A stretch of 64,000 bases of DNA. Origin: Acinetobacter johnsonii CIP 64.6. Its GTDB lineage: Bacteria; Pseudomonadota; Gammaproteobacteria; Pseudomonadales; Moraxellaceae. The notes under the pieces are model-generated. The model made no database searches. It worked only from the letters and a program-made list of their open reading frames with translations, and had not been told where the DNA came from. Numbering within the stretch: the stretch's first letter is position 1; each line of letters opens with the position of its first letter. Positions 35,648 through 44,583 of this stretch are shown piece after piece. The DNA is taken from assembly GCF_000368045.1 (NCBI RefSeq), contig NZ_KB849235.1:443016-507015 (forward strand). The letters are read 5' to 3'. The translations under genes were made by a program, and so were the position numbers.

Positions 35648-36118
35648 CTAAATGGCAGTTTTGCGTTTTTGCTTTTGAATGGTTTGGTCTAAAGAACTAG
35701 AAAATTCGCGTTTATCACGCTCAGAAATAGGTGGTGGCCCACCCGTGTTTACACCTGCGCCACGTAGTGAATCCATAAAATCACGTAAATGTAGGCGCGC
35801 TTTGACATTGGCTGTAGTATAGATTTCACCACGTGGATGAATTGCGATTCCACCCTTTTCAATCACCTGCGCCGCCAGCGGAATGTCTTGTGTCATCACA
35901 ATATCATTCTCTTTCATGCGTTCGATGATTTCTTTATCCGCGGCATCCGCCCCACTCATCACTTGAATTGAATTAATGCGAACGGAAGGCGTAATCCCTA
36001 CATTTTGATTGGCCACAAAGGTCACTTCAAGCTGATAACGATCTGAAGCACGTAAAATCACTTCACGTAAAATTTTAGGCAATGCATCTGCATCGACCCA
36101 GAGTTTAAATGGCAGCAC
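35648..36118 (-). CDS. UPF0178 / YaiI-YqxD family protein
   Basis: A 156-residue protein of the PIN-like YaiI/YqxD family, whose function is not established. The N-terminus (LWVDADALPKILREVILRA), GADAADKEI and the block TQDIPLAAQVIEKGG carry the conserved acidic residues of a nuclease-like fold. The C-terminus (SLRGAGVNTGGPPPISERDK) is family-typical. The start appears to be GTG (valine codon read as Met) with GGATG upstream; no ATG fits. Confidence 0.88.
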   Translation of the reverse strand: MLPFKLWVDADALPKILREVILRASDRYQLEVTFVANQNVGITPSVRINSIQVMSGADAADKEIIERMKENDIVMTQDIPLAAQVIEKGGIAIHPRGEIYTTANVKARLHLRDFMDSLRGAGVNTGGPPPISERDKREFSSSLDQTIQKQKRKTAI

Positions 36119-36383
36119 TGCACATCCATAAACAAAAGAAACTGCCTTAGTCTAACAAACTCAGTGCTTTAGCATAATAGATAAAACCGCTCAAAATCCC
36201 TAATACAAAGCTTGCGTAATACTTTTTAAGTATCACAAGGAAATACTTTGCTCTTTTATCTCGCAAATAAAGTAAGGCTTTCCTCTTTTTTGATGATTTT
36301 CCAGTAAAAATAAAATATAGGACTTGAAATATAGAAATAACCCTCGATTTAATAGGGATATATAACCTCATTCAATCGTGCAT

Positions 36384-37316
36384 ATGAACAATCAAAATAG
36401 TCCAGAAATAATCACCATTGATGACCAAAACTTTGGTAGCCACGTCGAGCATTGGAATTTACTCACCGATAACCCTGCACAAGATGTCCCTAAATGGTTA
36501 GGTTTAGCTTTAAATGCACCAATCATGCCGATGGGTTTATGCCAGACTGAACAAGATATGGATGCGGGTTGCTGGCTCATTCAAGGTCCAAGTCAAGCGG
36601 CTGTTCAACTGACTCAAGTCATCGCGGTTGAAGACAATAAACCCAAGGCTGTTAAAACTGCATTTCCAAGTTTTAATAGCCCCTATAAAGTGTCTGCTGT
36701 GGTTGAACGCATCATTCGCGGTCAATCCAACACACAAGCCGTTTTACGTTTAAACTTAGGCAATAACAGTATCGTCTACGCTTATGACAGCTTATATAGC
36801 GTTAATCATGCTCAATACCAAAAAGACCAAACCTATATTGCACATCTCAACGCATGGGCATATGAACTAGAAGCGGTCGCAGAACACGAGCAACTGGTGG
36901 TTGATGATCCCGCATCGATTAAACATCATCGTGCCTTGAACGATATTTTGGCAGCAAACAATGGCATTGCTCCTGCAAACCTGCAAGAACAGATTGATGC
37001 ATGGGAACCAAAGTCGGATGATGATAAAGAACCTGTGACTGTCGATTTTTCAAAAATGGTCGCTTATTTGTATGGCGAAAAGATCGGTCAGGAAGATGAA
37101 GCATGGTTCCAAGGGAATATTGTGGGCAAAACCAGCATGCAATTTATGGAACAAGATTACACTCTGCTTGATGTTGCCTTGATTCATGAAGACAACCAAC
37201 CTGCAACACTGATTCGTATTGCCACTAAAAATCCAGAGTACTCCAACTTTAATATTGGACAATACATTCGCGGCAACATTTGGATTCAAGCCAATATTTA
37301 TGCATTAAATCAATAA
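36384..37316 (+). CDS. Conserved hypothetical protein
   Basis: A 310-residue soluble, acidic protein that I do not recognise. Features are an N-terminal acidic segment (PEIITIDDQNFGSHVEHWNL), a block around MPMGLCQTEQDMDAGCWL with two cysteines, and a beta-rich C-terminal half ending NIGQYIRGNIWIQANIYALN. There is no signal peptide or membrane helix. The ATG at 36384 is preferred over a GTG two codons earlier; neither has a strong SD. Composition matches the core genes and a terminator follows, so the gene is real. Confidence 0.75.
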   Translation: MNNQNSPEIITIDDQNFGSHVEHWNLLTDNPAQDVPKWLGLALNAPIMPMGLCQTEQDMDAGCWLIQGPSQAAVQLTQVIAVEDNKPKAVKTAFPSFNSPYKVSAVVERIIRGQSNTQAVLRLNLGNNSIVYAYDSLYSVNHAQYQKDQTYIAHLNAWAYELEAVAEHEQLVVDDPASIKHHRALNDILAANNGIAPANLQEQIDAWEPKSDDDKEPVTVDFSKMVAYLYGEKIGQEDEAWFQGNIVGKTSMQFMEQDYTLLDVALIHEDNQPATLIRIATKNPEYSNFNIGQYIRGNIWIQANIYALNQ

Positions 37317-37326
37317 TTTATAAAAA

Positions 37327-37380
37327 TAAGCCAACTCAGCCTATGCCAGAATGATGTATAGGTTGCGTTGGCTTTTTTAT
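37327..37380 (+). terminator. Terminator after the 36384-37316 gene
   Basis: AAGCCAAC...CCTAT pairs with ATAGG...GTTGGCTT around a loop, with internal mismatches, and is followed by a T-run. Confidence 0.75.
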
Positions 37381-37736
37381 TTATATCAGTACGATTTATT
37401 TTAATTTGAATTCATTTGTATAAAACTTATCCACATATTTTATTATCTTTTGGTATTTTAAATTCATTTAAAAGCACATTTATCCACAGTTTTAAATTCA
37501 ATTATATTATTTTAACGATGAATAATAAAATCCTAAGTTCTATGACTTTCAGATAGTTAGTTATTGGTAGCTACTGGCTTCTGGGTTAACAGAGCATAAA
37601 CTTGAATATTTAAGTGATTATGTATAGTGGAGATCTGATTATTTTTAATTAGTACTTTATTTAAGCATTTTTTTATGTTAAAAATACAAACATGCAATAG
37701 GATTTTAACGATAATTAAATCGGAATAAAAACTTCC
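37381..37736. other. Very AT-rich spacer with two DnaA boxes
   Basis: Extremely AT-rich sequence without a credible gene. It holds two exact TTATCCACA nonamers in the same orientation at 37427-37435 and 37480-37488, 53 bases apart (five helical turns). TTGAAT and TATAGT near 37601-37627 could be a promoter for the small ORF that follows. Confidence 0.5.
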
Positions 37737-37877
37737 ATGAAAATTATGCAAGAAGAAAATATACAGCATGTTGAACATCAATTAGAAAAGCGTTATCAGC
37801 TTGACGCTTATTCGTGCATGTTTTTTGTGTTAGGCATGATGATTTCTGCCTACTTCTTACATCAGTTCATCCTGTAA
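37737..37877 (+). CDS. Small membrane protein (46 residues)
   Basis: A short frame with a charged N-terminal half (QEENIQHVEHQLEKRYQLDA) and a hydrophobic C-terminal helix (CMFFVLGMMISAYFLHQFIL), the layout of a small single-pass membrane protein. A start at the inner ATG (37746) would give 43 residues. A GGA upstream is a weak SD. A hairpin terminator begins 26 bases after the stop, which supports a real transcription unit. No family is recognised. Confidence 0.5.
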   Translation: MKIMQEENIQHVEHQLEKRYQLDAYSCMFFVLGMMISAYFLHQFIL

Positions 37878-38138
37878 CTGATTTCACGTAGCAGCCTAAT
37901 TCAAAAAAGCCAACTTTGTTGGTTTTTTTATGCCTAAAAATATCTGCTATGACGTATCACTGGTCATTCTCTCCATGTTCTAAGCTAAGAAACATGGCAC
38001 CCACAAAATTACTTGTATCTCATAAGCAAAGTTGCTCCCTCCCCCTTACTTGTCGCACTCACCTACCACCGCACTAATCGTGAAAAAGTTTTAAGCATTT
38101 AGATATGCCTGCACTTACAAAATAGCAATTTTAGATAT
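37878..38138. other. Spacer between the small ORF and the sthA terminator
   Basis: About 260 bases without a gene apart from the terminator at 37904-37929. Nothing else recognisable is seen. Confidence 0.4.
37904..37929 (+). terminator. Terminator after the small membrane ORF
   Basis: CCAAC and GTTGG with a 3-base loop, extended by A/T pairs, followed by a T-run. Confidence 0.7.
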
Positions 38139-38169
38139 AAAAAAACCTGCAAGCCTAAACTTACAGGTC
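38139..38169 (-). terminator. Terminator of sthA
   Basis: On the minus strand ACCTGTAAG pairs with CTTGCAGGT (one wobble pair) and is followed by a run of seven T, just after the sthA stop. Confidence 0.8.
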
Positions 38170-38188
38170 TCTGAAAATACTATAAAAA

Positions 38189-39604
38189 TTAGAACAAACG
38201 GTTCATACCATTTAAAGTCGCTACACGATACGCTTCAGCCATCGTCGGATAGTTAAACGTCGTTTCTACGAAATAATTGATGGTATTGTTTGGACTATTC
38301 ATCACCGCTTGACCAATATGAATAATTTCCGAAGCGTTATTACCGAAGCAATGAACACCCAGCACTTCCAAAGTTTCACGGTGGAATAAAATTTTCAATT
38401 CACCTACTGTGTCACCCGTAATTTGCGCACGCGCCAAATGACGGAAAGAAGCCTGACCCACTTCATATGGAATTTTTTCTTCGGTTAACTCTTGTTCAGT
38501 TTTACCAATTGAAGAAATTTCTGGAATGGTATAAATTCCTGTCGGAATATCAACCACAGGTTCTACACCCACTTCACCGCTCATGTTTGCACCTGCGCAA
38601 CGACCTTGGTCATATGCAGCAGAAGCCAGTGAAGGCCAACCAATCACATCACCCGCCGCGTAAATGTTTTCCACTTCGGTTTGGTATTGATCATTGACTG
38701 TAATTTGACCACGGCTGTTTGGCGTAATACCCACATTTTCTAGACCTAAGCCATCCGTATTTCCAGAGCGACCGTTACACCACAAAATAGCATCTGCTTT
38801 AATTTTCTTACCACTTTGCAAATGTAGCACCACGTGATCATCATAGGTTTCAAGATGATCAATCTGCTCATTATGGCGAATCAAGACCCCTTGTTGACGT
38901 AAGTGATAAGACAAAGCATCAGAAATTTCATCGTCTAGATAGCTCAGCAATTTATGCTGTGTATTAATCAGGTCAACTTTATGATCTAGTCCAATAAAAA
39001 TAGACGCGTATTCACAGCCAATGACACCCGCACCATAAATGATGATTTTTTGGATTGAATAATCAAGGTCTAAAATTTTGTCCGAATCGAATACACGCGG
39101 ATGATTAAAATCAAGCGCCGCAGGACGGTATGGACGGCTACCCGTTGCGATCACGATTTGTTTGCACATGATCGTTTCTTTGATGCCTTCAGGGCTAAAT
39201 ACTAAAACCGTATTTTGGTCTTGAACGTAAGCACGACCATGGTAAATATCGATTTTATTGCGGTCATAAAAACGTGAGTGTGTATCAACCTGTTGTTGAA
39301 TCACTTTATGTGCATTTTGAAGCACTTGCTTCATTGTAAACTGACGCCAGTCGCCCATTTTTTTAAACATTGGGTCGCGGCGATAACGGATAATACTCGA
39401 TACCGTTTGACGTAAAGCTTTACTTGGAATGGTCCCCACGTGGGTACAGTTACCACCGAGCTGCTCACGTACATCTACAATCGCAACACGCTTTCCAGAT
39501 TTGGCAAGTTTCATTGCCGCGCCTTCACCCGCAGGGCCTGAACCTAGAACGACCGCATCGTACTTAACGAAAGTTCCACCAACGACCTCTTTTTTACGTG
39601 GCAT
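38189..39604 (-). CDS. sthA: Soluble pyridine nucleotide transhydrogenase
   Basis: An FAD enzyme that transfers hydride between NADPH and NAD+, balancing the two cofactor pools. The 471-residue protein has the FAD-binding GSGPAGEGAAMKLAKSG near residues 22-38. The block GGNCTHVGTIPSKAL has a single Cys where lipoamide dehydrogenases have a redox pair; this distinguishes SthA. It also has an NAD-binding GAGVIGCEYASIF and the late motif AAGDVIGWPSLASAAYDQGR. A strong SD (AAGGAG) precedes the ATG. It is divergent from lipA. Confidence 0.96.
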   Translation of the reverse strand: MPRKKEVVGGTFVKYDAVVLGSGPAGEGAAMKLAKSGKRVAIVDVREQLGGNCTHVGTIPSKALRQTVSSIIRYRRDPMFKKMGDWRQFTMKQVLQNAHKVIQQQVDTHSRFYDRNKIDIYHGRAYVQDQNTVLVFSPEGIKETIMCKQIVIATGSRPYRPAALDFNHPRVFDSDKILDLDYSIQKIIIYGAGVIGCEYASIFIGLDHKVDLINTQHKLLSYLDDEISDALSYHLRQQGVLIRHNEQIDHLETYDDHVVLHLQSGKKIKADAILWCNGRSGNTDGLGLENVGITPNSRGQITVNDQYQTEVENIYAAGDVIGWPSLASAAYDQGRCAGANMSGEVGVEPVVDIPTGIYTIPEISSIGKTEQELTEEKIPYEVGQASFRHLARAQITGDTVGELKILFHRETLEVLGVHCFGNNASEIIHIGQAVMNSPNNTINYFVETTFNYPTMAEAYRVATLNGMNRLF

Positions 39605-39812
39605 TCAACGCTCCTTCTTCAAAAACTTATTACTTATCTTGGGCATATTATGACGTAATTGCAGGCAATTTGCTGTATTTAGCTTACATATATTAAGTGA
39701 TAACCACATTTAGTAAATGAATAGTATTTCCGCCCTATCAATTCGCATTTCCGCTATACTAATACTGCTATTTTTAGCATCTCCCCCGTCAAAAACAGTG
39801 GAATAGTTGAAT

Positions 39813-40826
39813 ATGTCTGAAAACCGTAAACCTGAGCAGGGTATCAAACTTCGTGGCGCAGAAAAGGTCGCGCGTATACCTGTAAAAGTTATTCCTACGG
39901 TTGAAACGCCACGCAAGCCGGATTGGATTCGCGTGAAAATGGCAGCACCCGAAGAAGTACAACGCATTAAATCAACCCTACGTGAACAAAAACTACATAC
40001 CGTTTGTGAAGAAGCTGCATGTCCAAACCTCCCCGAATGTTTTGGTGGCGGTACTGCAACCTTTATGATTATGGGTGACATTTGTACACGTCGTTGTCCT
40101 TTCTGCGACGTGGCACATGGCCGTCCAAATGCACTTGACGCAGACGAACCACGTCACATGGCTGAAACGATTTCAAACTTAGGTTTAAAATATGCCGTGA
40201 TCACTTCTGTAGACCGTGATGACTTACTTGACGGTGGCGCACAGCACTTTGTTGACTGTATTAAAGAAGCACGTGCATTAAGCCCGAATACTTTACTTGA
40301 GATTTTGGTACCTGACTTCCGTGGTCGTATGGACATTGCGCTTCGCATTATGACTGAGTGTCCACCTGATGTGTTTAACCATAACATTGAAACTGTGCCG
40401 CGTTTATACAAAGCGATGCGTCCAGGTTCAGACTACCAACACTCTTTAAATTTGCTGAAAATGTTTAAAGAATATTGCCCTGACGTTCCAACCAAATGTG
40501 GTTTGATGGTCGGTATTGGTGAAACTGAAGAAGAAGTCATTTCACTTTTAGATGATTTGCATGCACACGGCGTTGACTATGTAACAATTGGCCAGTATTT
40601 ACAGCCTTCAAAAGAGCATGCGCCGATTGACCGCTTCGTTACACCAGAAGAATTTGAACGCTACACTGCGCATGGTCAAAAGCTGGGCTTTAGAAATATT
40701 TGGGCAGCGCCGATGGTTCGTTCAAGCTACTTCGCTGACCGCCAATACTATGGTGAACCTGTACCAGCAGTACGTCGCAAAGCAGATCCTGCGAAAAAGA
40801 TTGCTGTTCAAACAATTGAAGCTTAA
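39813..40826 (+). CDS. lipA: Lipoyl synthase
   Basis: A radical-SAM enzyme that inserts two sulfurs into octanoyl groups on lipoyl domains. The 337-residue protein has the auxiliary cluster motif CEEAACPNLPEC near residues 68-79 and the radical-SAM motif CTRRCPFC (about 94-101). The C-terminal RSSYFAD serine that ligates the auxiliary cluster is also present. The ATG giving MSENRKPEQG is chosen over a TTG two codons earlier. lipB is not adjacent. A strong terminator follows. Confidence 0.97.
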   Translation: MSENRKPEQGIKLRGAEKVARIPVKVIPTVETPRKPDWIRVKMAAPEEVQRIKSTLREQKLHTVCEEAACPNLPECFGGGTATFMIMGDICTRRCPFCDVAHGRPNALDADEPRHMAETISNLGLKYAVITSVDRDDLLDGGAQHFVDCIKEARALSPNTLLEILVPDFRGRMDIALRIMTECPPDVFNHNIETVPRLYKAMRPGSDYQHSLNLLKMFKEYCPDVPTKCGLMVGIGETEEEVISLLDDLHAHGVDYVTIGQYLQPSKEHAPIDRFVTPEEFERYTAHGQKLGFRNIWAAPMVRSSYFADRQYYGEPVPAVRRKADPAKKIAVQTIEA

Positions 40827-40861
40827 TTTGCTGTGGTGTTAAACAGTTAAAACGCAAAAAT

Positions 40862-40890
40862 TAAAAGCCCTCATATGAGGGCTTTTTTTA
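40862..40890 (+). terminator. Terminator of lipA
   Basis: AAAAGCCCTCAT and ATGAGGGCTTTT form a 12-bp stem with essentially no loop, followed by a T-run. Confidence 0.9.
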
Positions 40891-40993
40891 TTACGATCTT
40901 CGTTCTTTATATTTTTCAATTACGTATTCATACATTTCTAACACAGTCATTGTTCAATAAACACCCTAATCTAATTCAAAGTCTAAAATAATC

Positions 40994-41010
40994 GTGATGC
41001 TACACATCAC
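40994..41010 (+). promoter_or_regulatory. Inverted repeat upstream of fadE
   Basis: GTGATG and CATCAC separated by five bases, about 110 bases before the fadE ATG. It could be an operator for a fatty-acid regulator; the regulator cannot be named. Confidence 0.35.
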
Positions 41011-41117
41011 ATCAAATTCATTTTATTACACCTTTTTAGTCTACGTTTTGCCTTATTTTCCGTGGAATTCTATAAAACGTATGACTCACCTCACGGTGTA
41101 AACAACGGGAGGTTTCA

Positions 41118-43592
41118 ATGGGTTTCATTTTCGCCATTCTGTTTTTAATCTGTATCCTCTGGGCTATTTTTTATTTTGAACTCAGTCGCTTAATGGCAAC
41201 TGCAATCATTATTTTTGCATCCCTCTTCGCTGCTATTTTTATCAGTCCGTGGTCATTACTTCTAGGTCTGCCCTTAATTATTCTCAGCCTGATTGTGGTT
41301 ATTGATCCATTACGAAAGTCTTTAATCACTCAACCTGCCTATAAAGCTTTAGCCAAAGCAATGCCGAGTATGAGCAGTACCGAACGTGAAGCATTGGATG
41401 CAGGCACCAGTTGGTGGGAAAAAGAGTTATTTATGGGCGCGCCTGACTGGAAAAAATTTGATGGTTATGTCTACCCTACTCTGTCTGCTGAAGAGCAATC
41501 CTTCTTAGATCATGAAGTTGAACACCTTTGTGGTTTACTCAATGAATGGGAAATTCATCATCACTTAAAAGATCTTCCTGTTGAAGCATGGCAATATATC
41601 AAAGAACAAGGCTTTTTAGGTTTAATTATTCCCAAAGAATACGGCGGTCGTGCCTTTAGCTCCTTTGCACAAAGCCGCATCATGAGCAAAATTTCTTCAC
41701 GTTCACTGACCACTGCCGTCAGTTGTATGGTGCCCAACTCTCTAGGCCCAGGTGAATTGCTTTTACATTATGGAACTGAGGAACAAAAACAACGCTACTT
41801 ACCCGGACTCGCCAAAGGCGAAGAAATCCCCTGCTTTGGTTTAACCAGTCCTGAGGCTGGTTCAGACGCGGGTGCAATACCGGATACAGGCGTGGTCTGC
41901 TATGGTGTGTTTGAAGGCCAAGAAGTGCTTGGTTTACGTATGAACTTTTCAAAACGCTGGATTACACTGGCGCCTATTGCGACTGTGATTGGTCTCGCTT
42001 TTAAACTCTATGACCCTGATGGACTATTAGGCGATGCAAGCAAAACTGAATACGGCATCACCTGCGCATTATTACCTGCCAGTCATGACGGTGTCCAAGT
42101 CGGTGCACGACATAATCCTGGTTCACCCTTTATGAATGGCACGGTCGATGGACAAGATATTTTTATTCCACTCGATTGGATTATTGGTGGGGTGGAAAAT
42201 GCAGGTAAAGGTTGGCGCATGCTGATGGAATGCTTAGCCGTAGGTCGTGGGATTTCTTTGCCAGCGCTCTCCACTGCTTCCGCTGAAATGGCCTATTTAA
42301 GTGTCGGTGCTTTTGCCAAAGTCCGCCAACAATTTAAAATTTCTGTAGGACATTTTGAAGGCGTGCAAGAAGCCACCAGTGATATTGCTAGTGGTGCGTA
42401 TATGTTAGAAGCTTTTCGCTATATGGTGACCTGTGGTTTAAATGAAGGTGGAAAACCTGCTGTTATGACAGCTATGGCCAAATACTATGCCACCGAAACC
42501 ATGCGTAAAATTGTCAATCATGGGATGGACGTCGTTGGTGGACGGGCGGTACAAATGGGTCCGCGCAATTTTTTAGCACTGAATTATCAGGCCATCCCCA
42601 TTTCAATTACCGTTGAAGGGGCCAATATTTTAAGCCGTTCTTTAATGATCTTTGGTCAAGGCTCAATGCGCTGTCATCCTTATTTATATGAAGAGCTACA
42701 ACTCCTCCAAGCAGAAGATACAAAGGTAGCTTTAGCGCCTTTCGACACGCTACTTTTTAAACATTTAGCTTATACTTTTAACCGCGCAGCACGTTCATTG
42801 AGTTATGGCATATTCGGTGGTCCTTCAGATGCTTCCGCACAGACAGATGCTTTTTCACGTCCTTTTTACAAAACCATTAACCGTTACAGTGCAAACTTCG
42901 CCTTAACCGCAGACCTGTGTTTAGGCTTACTTGCAGGCGATATTAAACGCAAAGAAATGCTTTCAGGACGTTTGGCTGACATTCATGCCCATCTATTTAT
43001 CGCGACCGCTATTTTGAAGTTTTATGAAAAAGGACAACGTAGTGAAGCTGAACAACAACATGCTCAACTGGCTTTAGAAAAAGCATTTGTCCAAATTCAG
43101 GATGCATTTGATGGACTATTCGCAAACTTTCCTATGCGAGCCGCAGCTTGTGTAGCCAAATTCATCTGTTTCCCTTTTGGTCGTGTTGCCCAGCAACCAA
43201 GTGATCAGCTAAAAACACAATTAGGACGTGCGATCATGGAAAATAATCCTTTCCGTGAACAACTAAAGCAGCATGTTTTTTACAATACCGATCCCAATGA
43301 CGTCTTTGGGCGTATGGAAAATGCGTTCCAAGCAGCATTAAAAATTGATCCACTGTGGACGAAGTTTAAAAAAGCGGAGTCTAGAGGACAATTTAAAGGC
43401 TTAGATTTTGAATCACATATTCAACATGCACTTGAAATAGGATTCATCAGTCCTGAAGAAGCAGATCAGTTGATTCATTACAATGCTCAACGCTTCGATA
43501 GTATGCTCACCGATATTTTCGACCATGAGCTTGAACAAACACTCGCTTTAAAGAATCCCTACCATACAAAGGCTTCCGATATTCAACCATAA
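41118..43592 (+). CDS. fadE: Acyl-CoA dehydrogenase FadE
   Basis: The first oxidation step of fatty-acid beta-oxidation. The 824-residue protein is of the large FadE type. It has two N-terminal hydrophobic segments (about 1-22 and 28-62) that anchor it to the membrane, the dehydrogenase core (about 100-540) with FAD-binding blocks (CFGLTSPEAGSDAGAIPDTG, NHGMDVVGGRAVQMGPRNF), and the DUF1974 C-terminal extension (about 550-810). A very good SD (GGGAGG) precedes the ATG. FadL at the other end of the window could supply its substrates. Confidence 0.96.
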   Translation: MGFIFAILFLICILWAIFYFELSRLMATAIIIFASLFAAIFISPWSLLLGLPLIILSLIVVIDPLRKSLITQPAYKALAKAMPSMSSTEREALDAGTSWWEKELFMGAPDWKKFDGYVYPTLSAEEQSFLDHEVEHLCGLLNEWEIHHHLKDLPVEAWQYIKEQGFLGLIIPKEYGGRAFSSFAQSRIMSKISSRSLTTAVSCMVPNSLGPGELLLHYGTEEQKQRYLPGLAKGEEIPCFGLTSPEAGSDAGAIPDTGVVCYGVFEGQEVLGLRMNFSKRWITLAPIATVIGLAFKLYDPDGLLGDASKTEYGITCALLPASHDGVQVGARHNPGSPFMNGTVDGQDIFIPLDWIIGGVENAGKGWRMLMECLAVGRGISLPALSTASAEMAYLSVGAFAKVRQQFKISVGHFEGVQEATSDIASGAYMLEAFRYMVTCGLNEGGKPAVMTAMAKYYATETMRKIVNHGMDVVGGRAVQMGPRNFLALNYQAIPISITVEGANILSRSLMIFGQGSMRCHPYLYEELQLLQAEDTKVALAPFDTLLFKHLAYTFNRAARSLSYGIFGGPSDASAQTDAFSRPFYKTINRYSANFALTADLCLGLLAGDIKRKEMLSGRLADIHAHLFIATAILKFYEKGQRSEAEQQHAQLALEKAFVQIQDAFDGLFANFPMRAAACVAKFICFPFGRVAQQPSDQLKTQLGRAIMENNPFREQLKQHVFYNTDPNDVFGRMENAFQAALKIDPLWTKFKKAESRGQFKGLDFESHIQHALEIGFISPEEADQLIHYNAQRFDSMLTDIFDHELEQTLALKNPYHTKASDIQP

Positions 43593-43624
43593 CCATCTCA
43601 TCGGTTTTCGAAACTCCTAAAAGA

Positions 43625-43652
43625 TAAAAGTCCGTTTACGGGCTTTTATTTT
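43625..43652 (+). terminator. Terminator of fadE
   Basis: AAAAGTCCG and CGGGCTTTT (one wobble pair) with a TTTA loop, followed by ATTTT. An exact DnaA-box nonamer TTATCCACA (43651-43659) abuts it. Confidence 0.7.
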
Positions 43653-43689
43653 ATCCACACAATATAAACCAAGACATCAAAGCGAAGTT

Positions 43690-43950
43690 TTAAATCCAAT
43701 ATACGTTTAAACGGTAATAGAACTCTTCCACTTCCAAACGGACTTGATATCCCAGTTGGGTCAGTTCTGCTGAAAGATGACGAATATCTTCTAAGGGTAA
43801 ATGTTTTGGCAATACGGTAAATACCGCAGTATTTCCCTGTTTCGCACTCTCCTCAATTAGTGATGCTAAACGTAATTTATAGATTTCAATATCTAAATAC
43901 GCTTGGTTGGACATAATTTTTGCCTGTTCGGCATTAATAAAAGCAGCCAT
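43690..43950 (-). CDS. Small hypothetical protein
   Basis: An 86-residue soluble protein with an alpha/beta pattern (AAFINAEQAKIMSNQAYLDI, then LIEESAKQGNTAVFTVLPKH, ending EVEEFYYRLNVYWI). The start at 43950 is fixed by a textbook SD (GGAGGAAAAG). The longer frame to 44040 adds a stretch with no ribosome binding site. No family is recognised. It is convergent with fadE and divergent from the Fur-controlled operon. Confidence 0.75.
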   Translation of the reverse strand: MAAFINAEQAKIMSNQAYLDIEIYKLRLASLIEESAKQGNTAVFTVLPKHLPLEDIRHLSAELTQLGYQVRLEVEEFYYRLNVYWI

Positions 43951-44172
43951 CTTTTCCTCCAAATTCGCCCAAGTATTGACTATGAAACTAACGCAGATCA
44001 AAACAACGTATAACGTGATTTGGTAACACTGTGTAGCCATTCCTTAGAGAAATAACAATAAGAATCAAATCTATTTAAAAAGTCATCCACTACAACCCAA
44101 ATTTTTCTGTTCACCAAACTCACTTACCGTTACAGAAAAAATAAATAAAGTTACCATCTATTTTATTTAAAT

Positions 44173-44191
44173 AATAATTGTTATCATTTGC
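44173..44191 (+). promoter_or_regulatory. Predicted Fur box
   Basis: The 19 bases match the classical Fur consensus at 13 positions (AATAATTGTTATCATTTGC). It lies 34 bases before the DUF3649 gene, in a position to cover its promoter, and fits the iron-related nature of the operon. Confidence 0.65.
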
Positions 44192-44225
44192 AATATTGTT
44201 TACTAAATACACCAACTCTCTTCTC

Positions 44226-44576
44226 ATGAATAGCACCACTCAAATTGATGCCTTGGTTCATTCGGAAAAAGTCCGTCCGAAGCCTGCCAAAAAGAAGAAA
44301 GTCGACACACCACTTAGCTACCGTCTAATGGTGTTGTATCGATTTGCACTTGCGTTGCTCGGAGGTTATCTCCTTGCTGCGCTCTCTGCGTTAACCATTG
44401 CTAAAGTCTTTATTGCAAATCCTGTGAATGCGGCCATGAGCGCCACACTCATTGCATTTTGTCTTAACTGTGCTGCCTTTATTTGGGTCTTTATGGTTCC
44501 AAAAACCTTAAAAGCAACGCTCGGCATTGCTGTGCCATGTATTGCACTGTATGCCCTACTCAAATTTTTAGGATAG
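44226..44576 (+). CDS. DUF3649-type membrane protein
   Basis: A 116-residue protein with a basic N-terminus (HSEKVRPKPAKKKKVD) and three membrane helices (about 35-57, 62-83, 93-113; for example YRFALALLGGYLLAALSALT). Proteins of this type stand with PepSY and DUF3325 genes next to siderophore receptors. The ATG at 44226 is used because the longer frame starts inside the Fur box. It is the first gene of an iron-regulated three-gene operon. Confidence 0.8.
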   Translation: MNSTTQIDALVHSEKVRPKPAKKKKVDTPLSYRLMVLYRFALALLGGYLLAALSALTIAKVFIANPVNAAMSATLIAFCLNCAAFIWVFMVPKTLKATLGIAVPCIALYALLKFLG

Positions 44577-44583
44577 TTTTTCA

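Noticed and set aside
36147..36371. A 74-residue minus-strand frame, Lys/Tyr/Leu-rich
   Set aside because: AT-rich sequence without SD that abuts the divergent hypothetical gene; it reads like translated spacer. A very small membrane protein cannot be fully excluded.
37557..37781. A 74-residue minus-strand frame in the DnaA-box spacer
   Set aside because: It overlaps the better supported small membrane ORF on the plus strand and has no SD.
44178..44225. Upstream TTG start for the DUF3649 gene
   Set aside because: The TTG lies inside the Fur box and probable promoter, so it cannot be the translated start.
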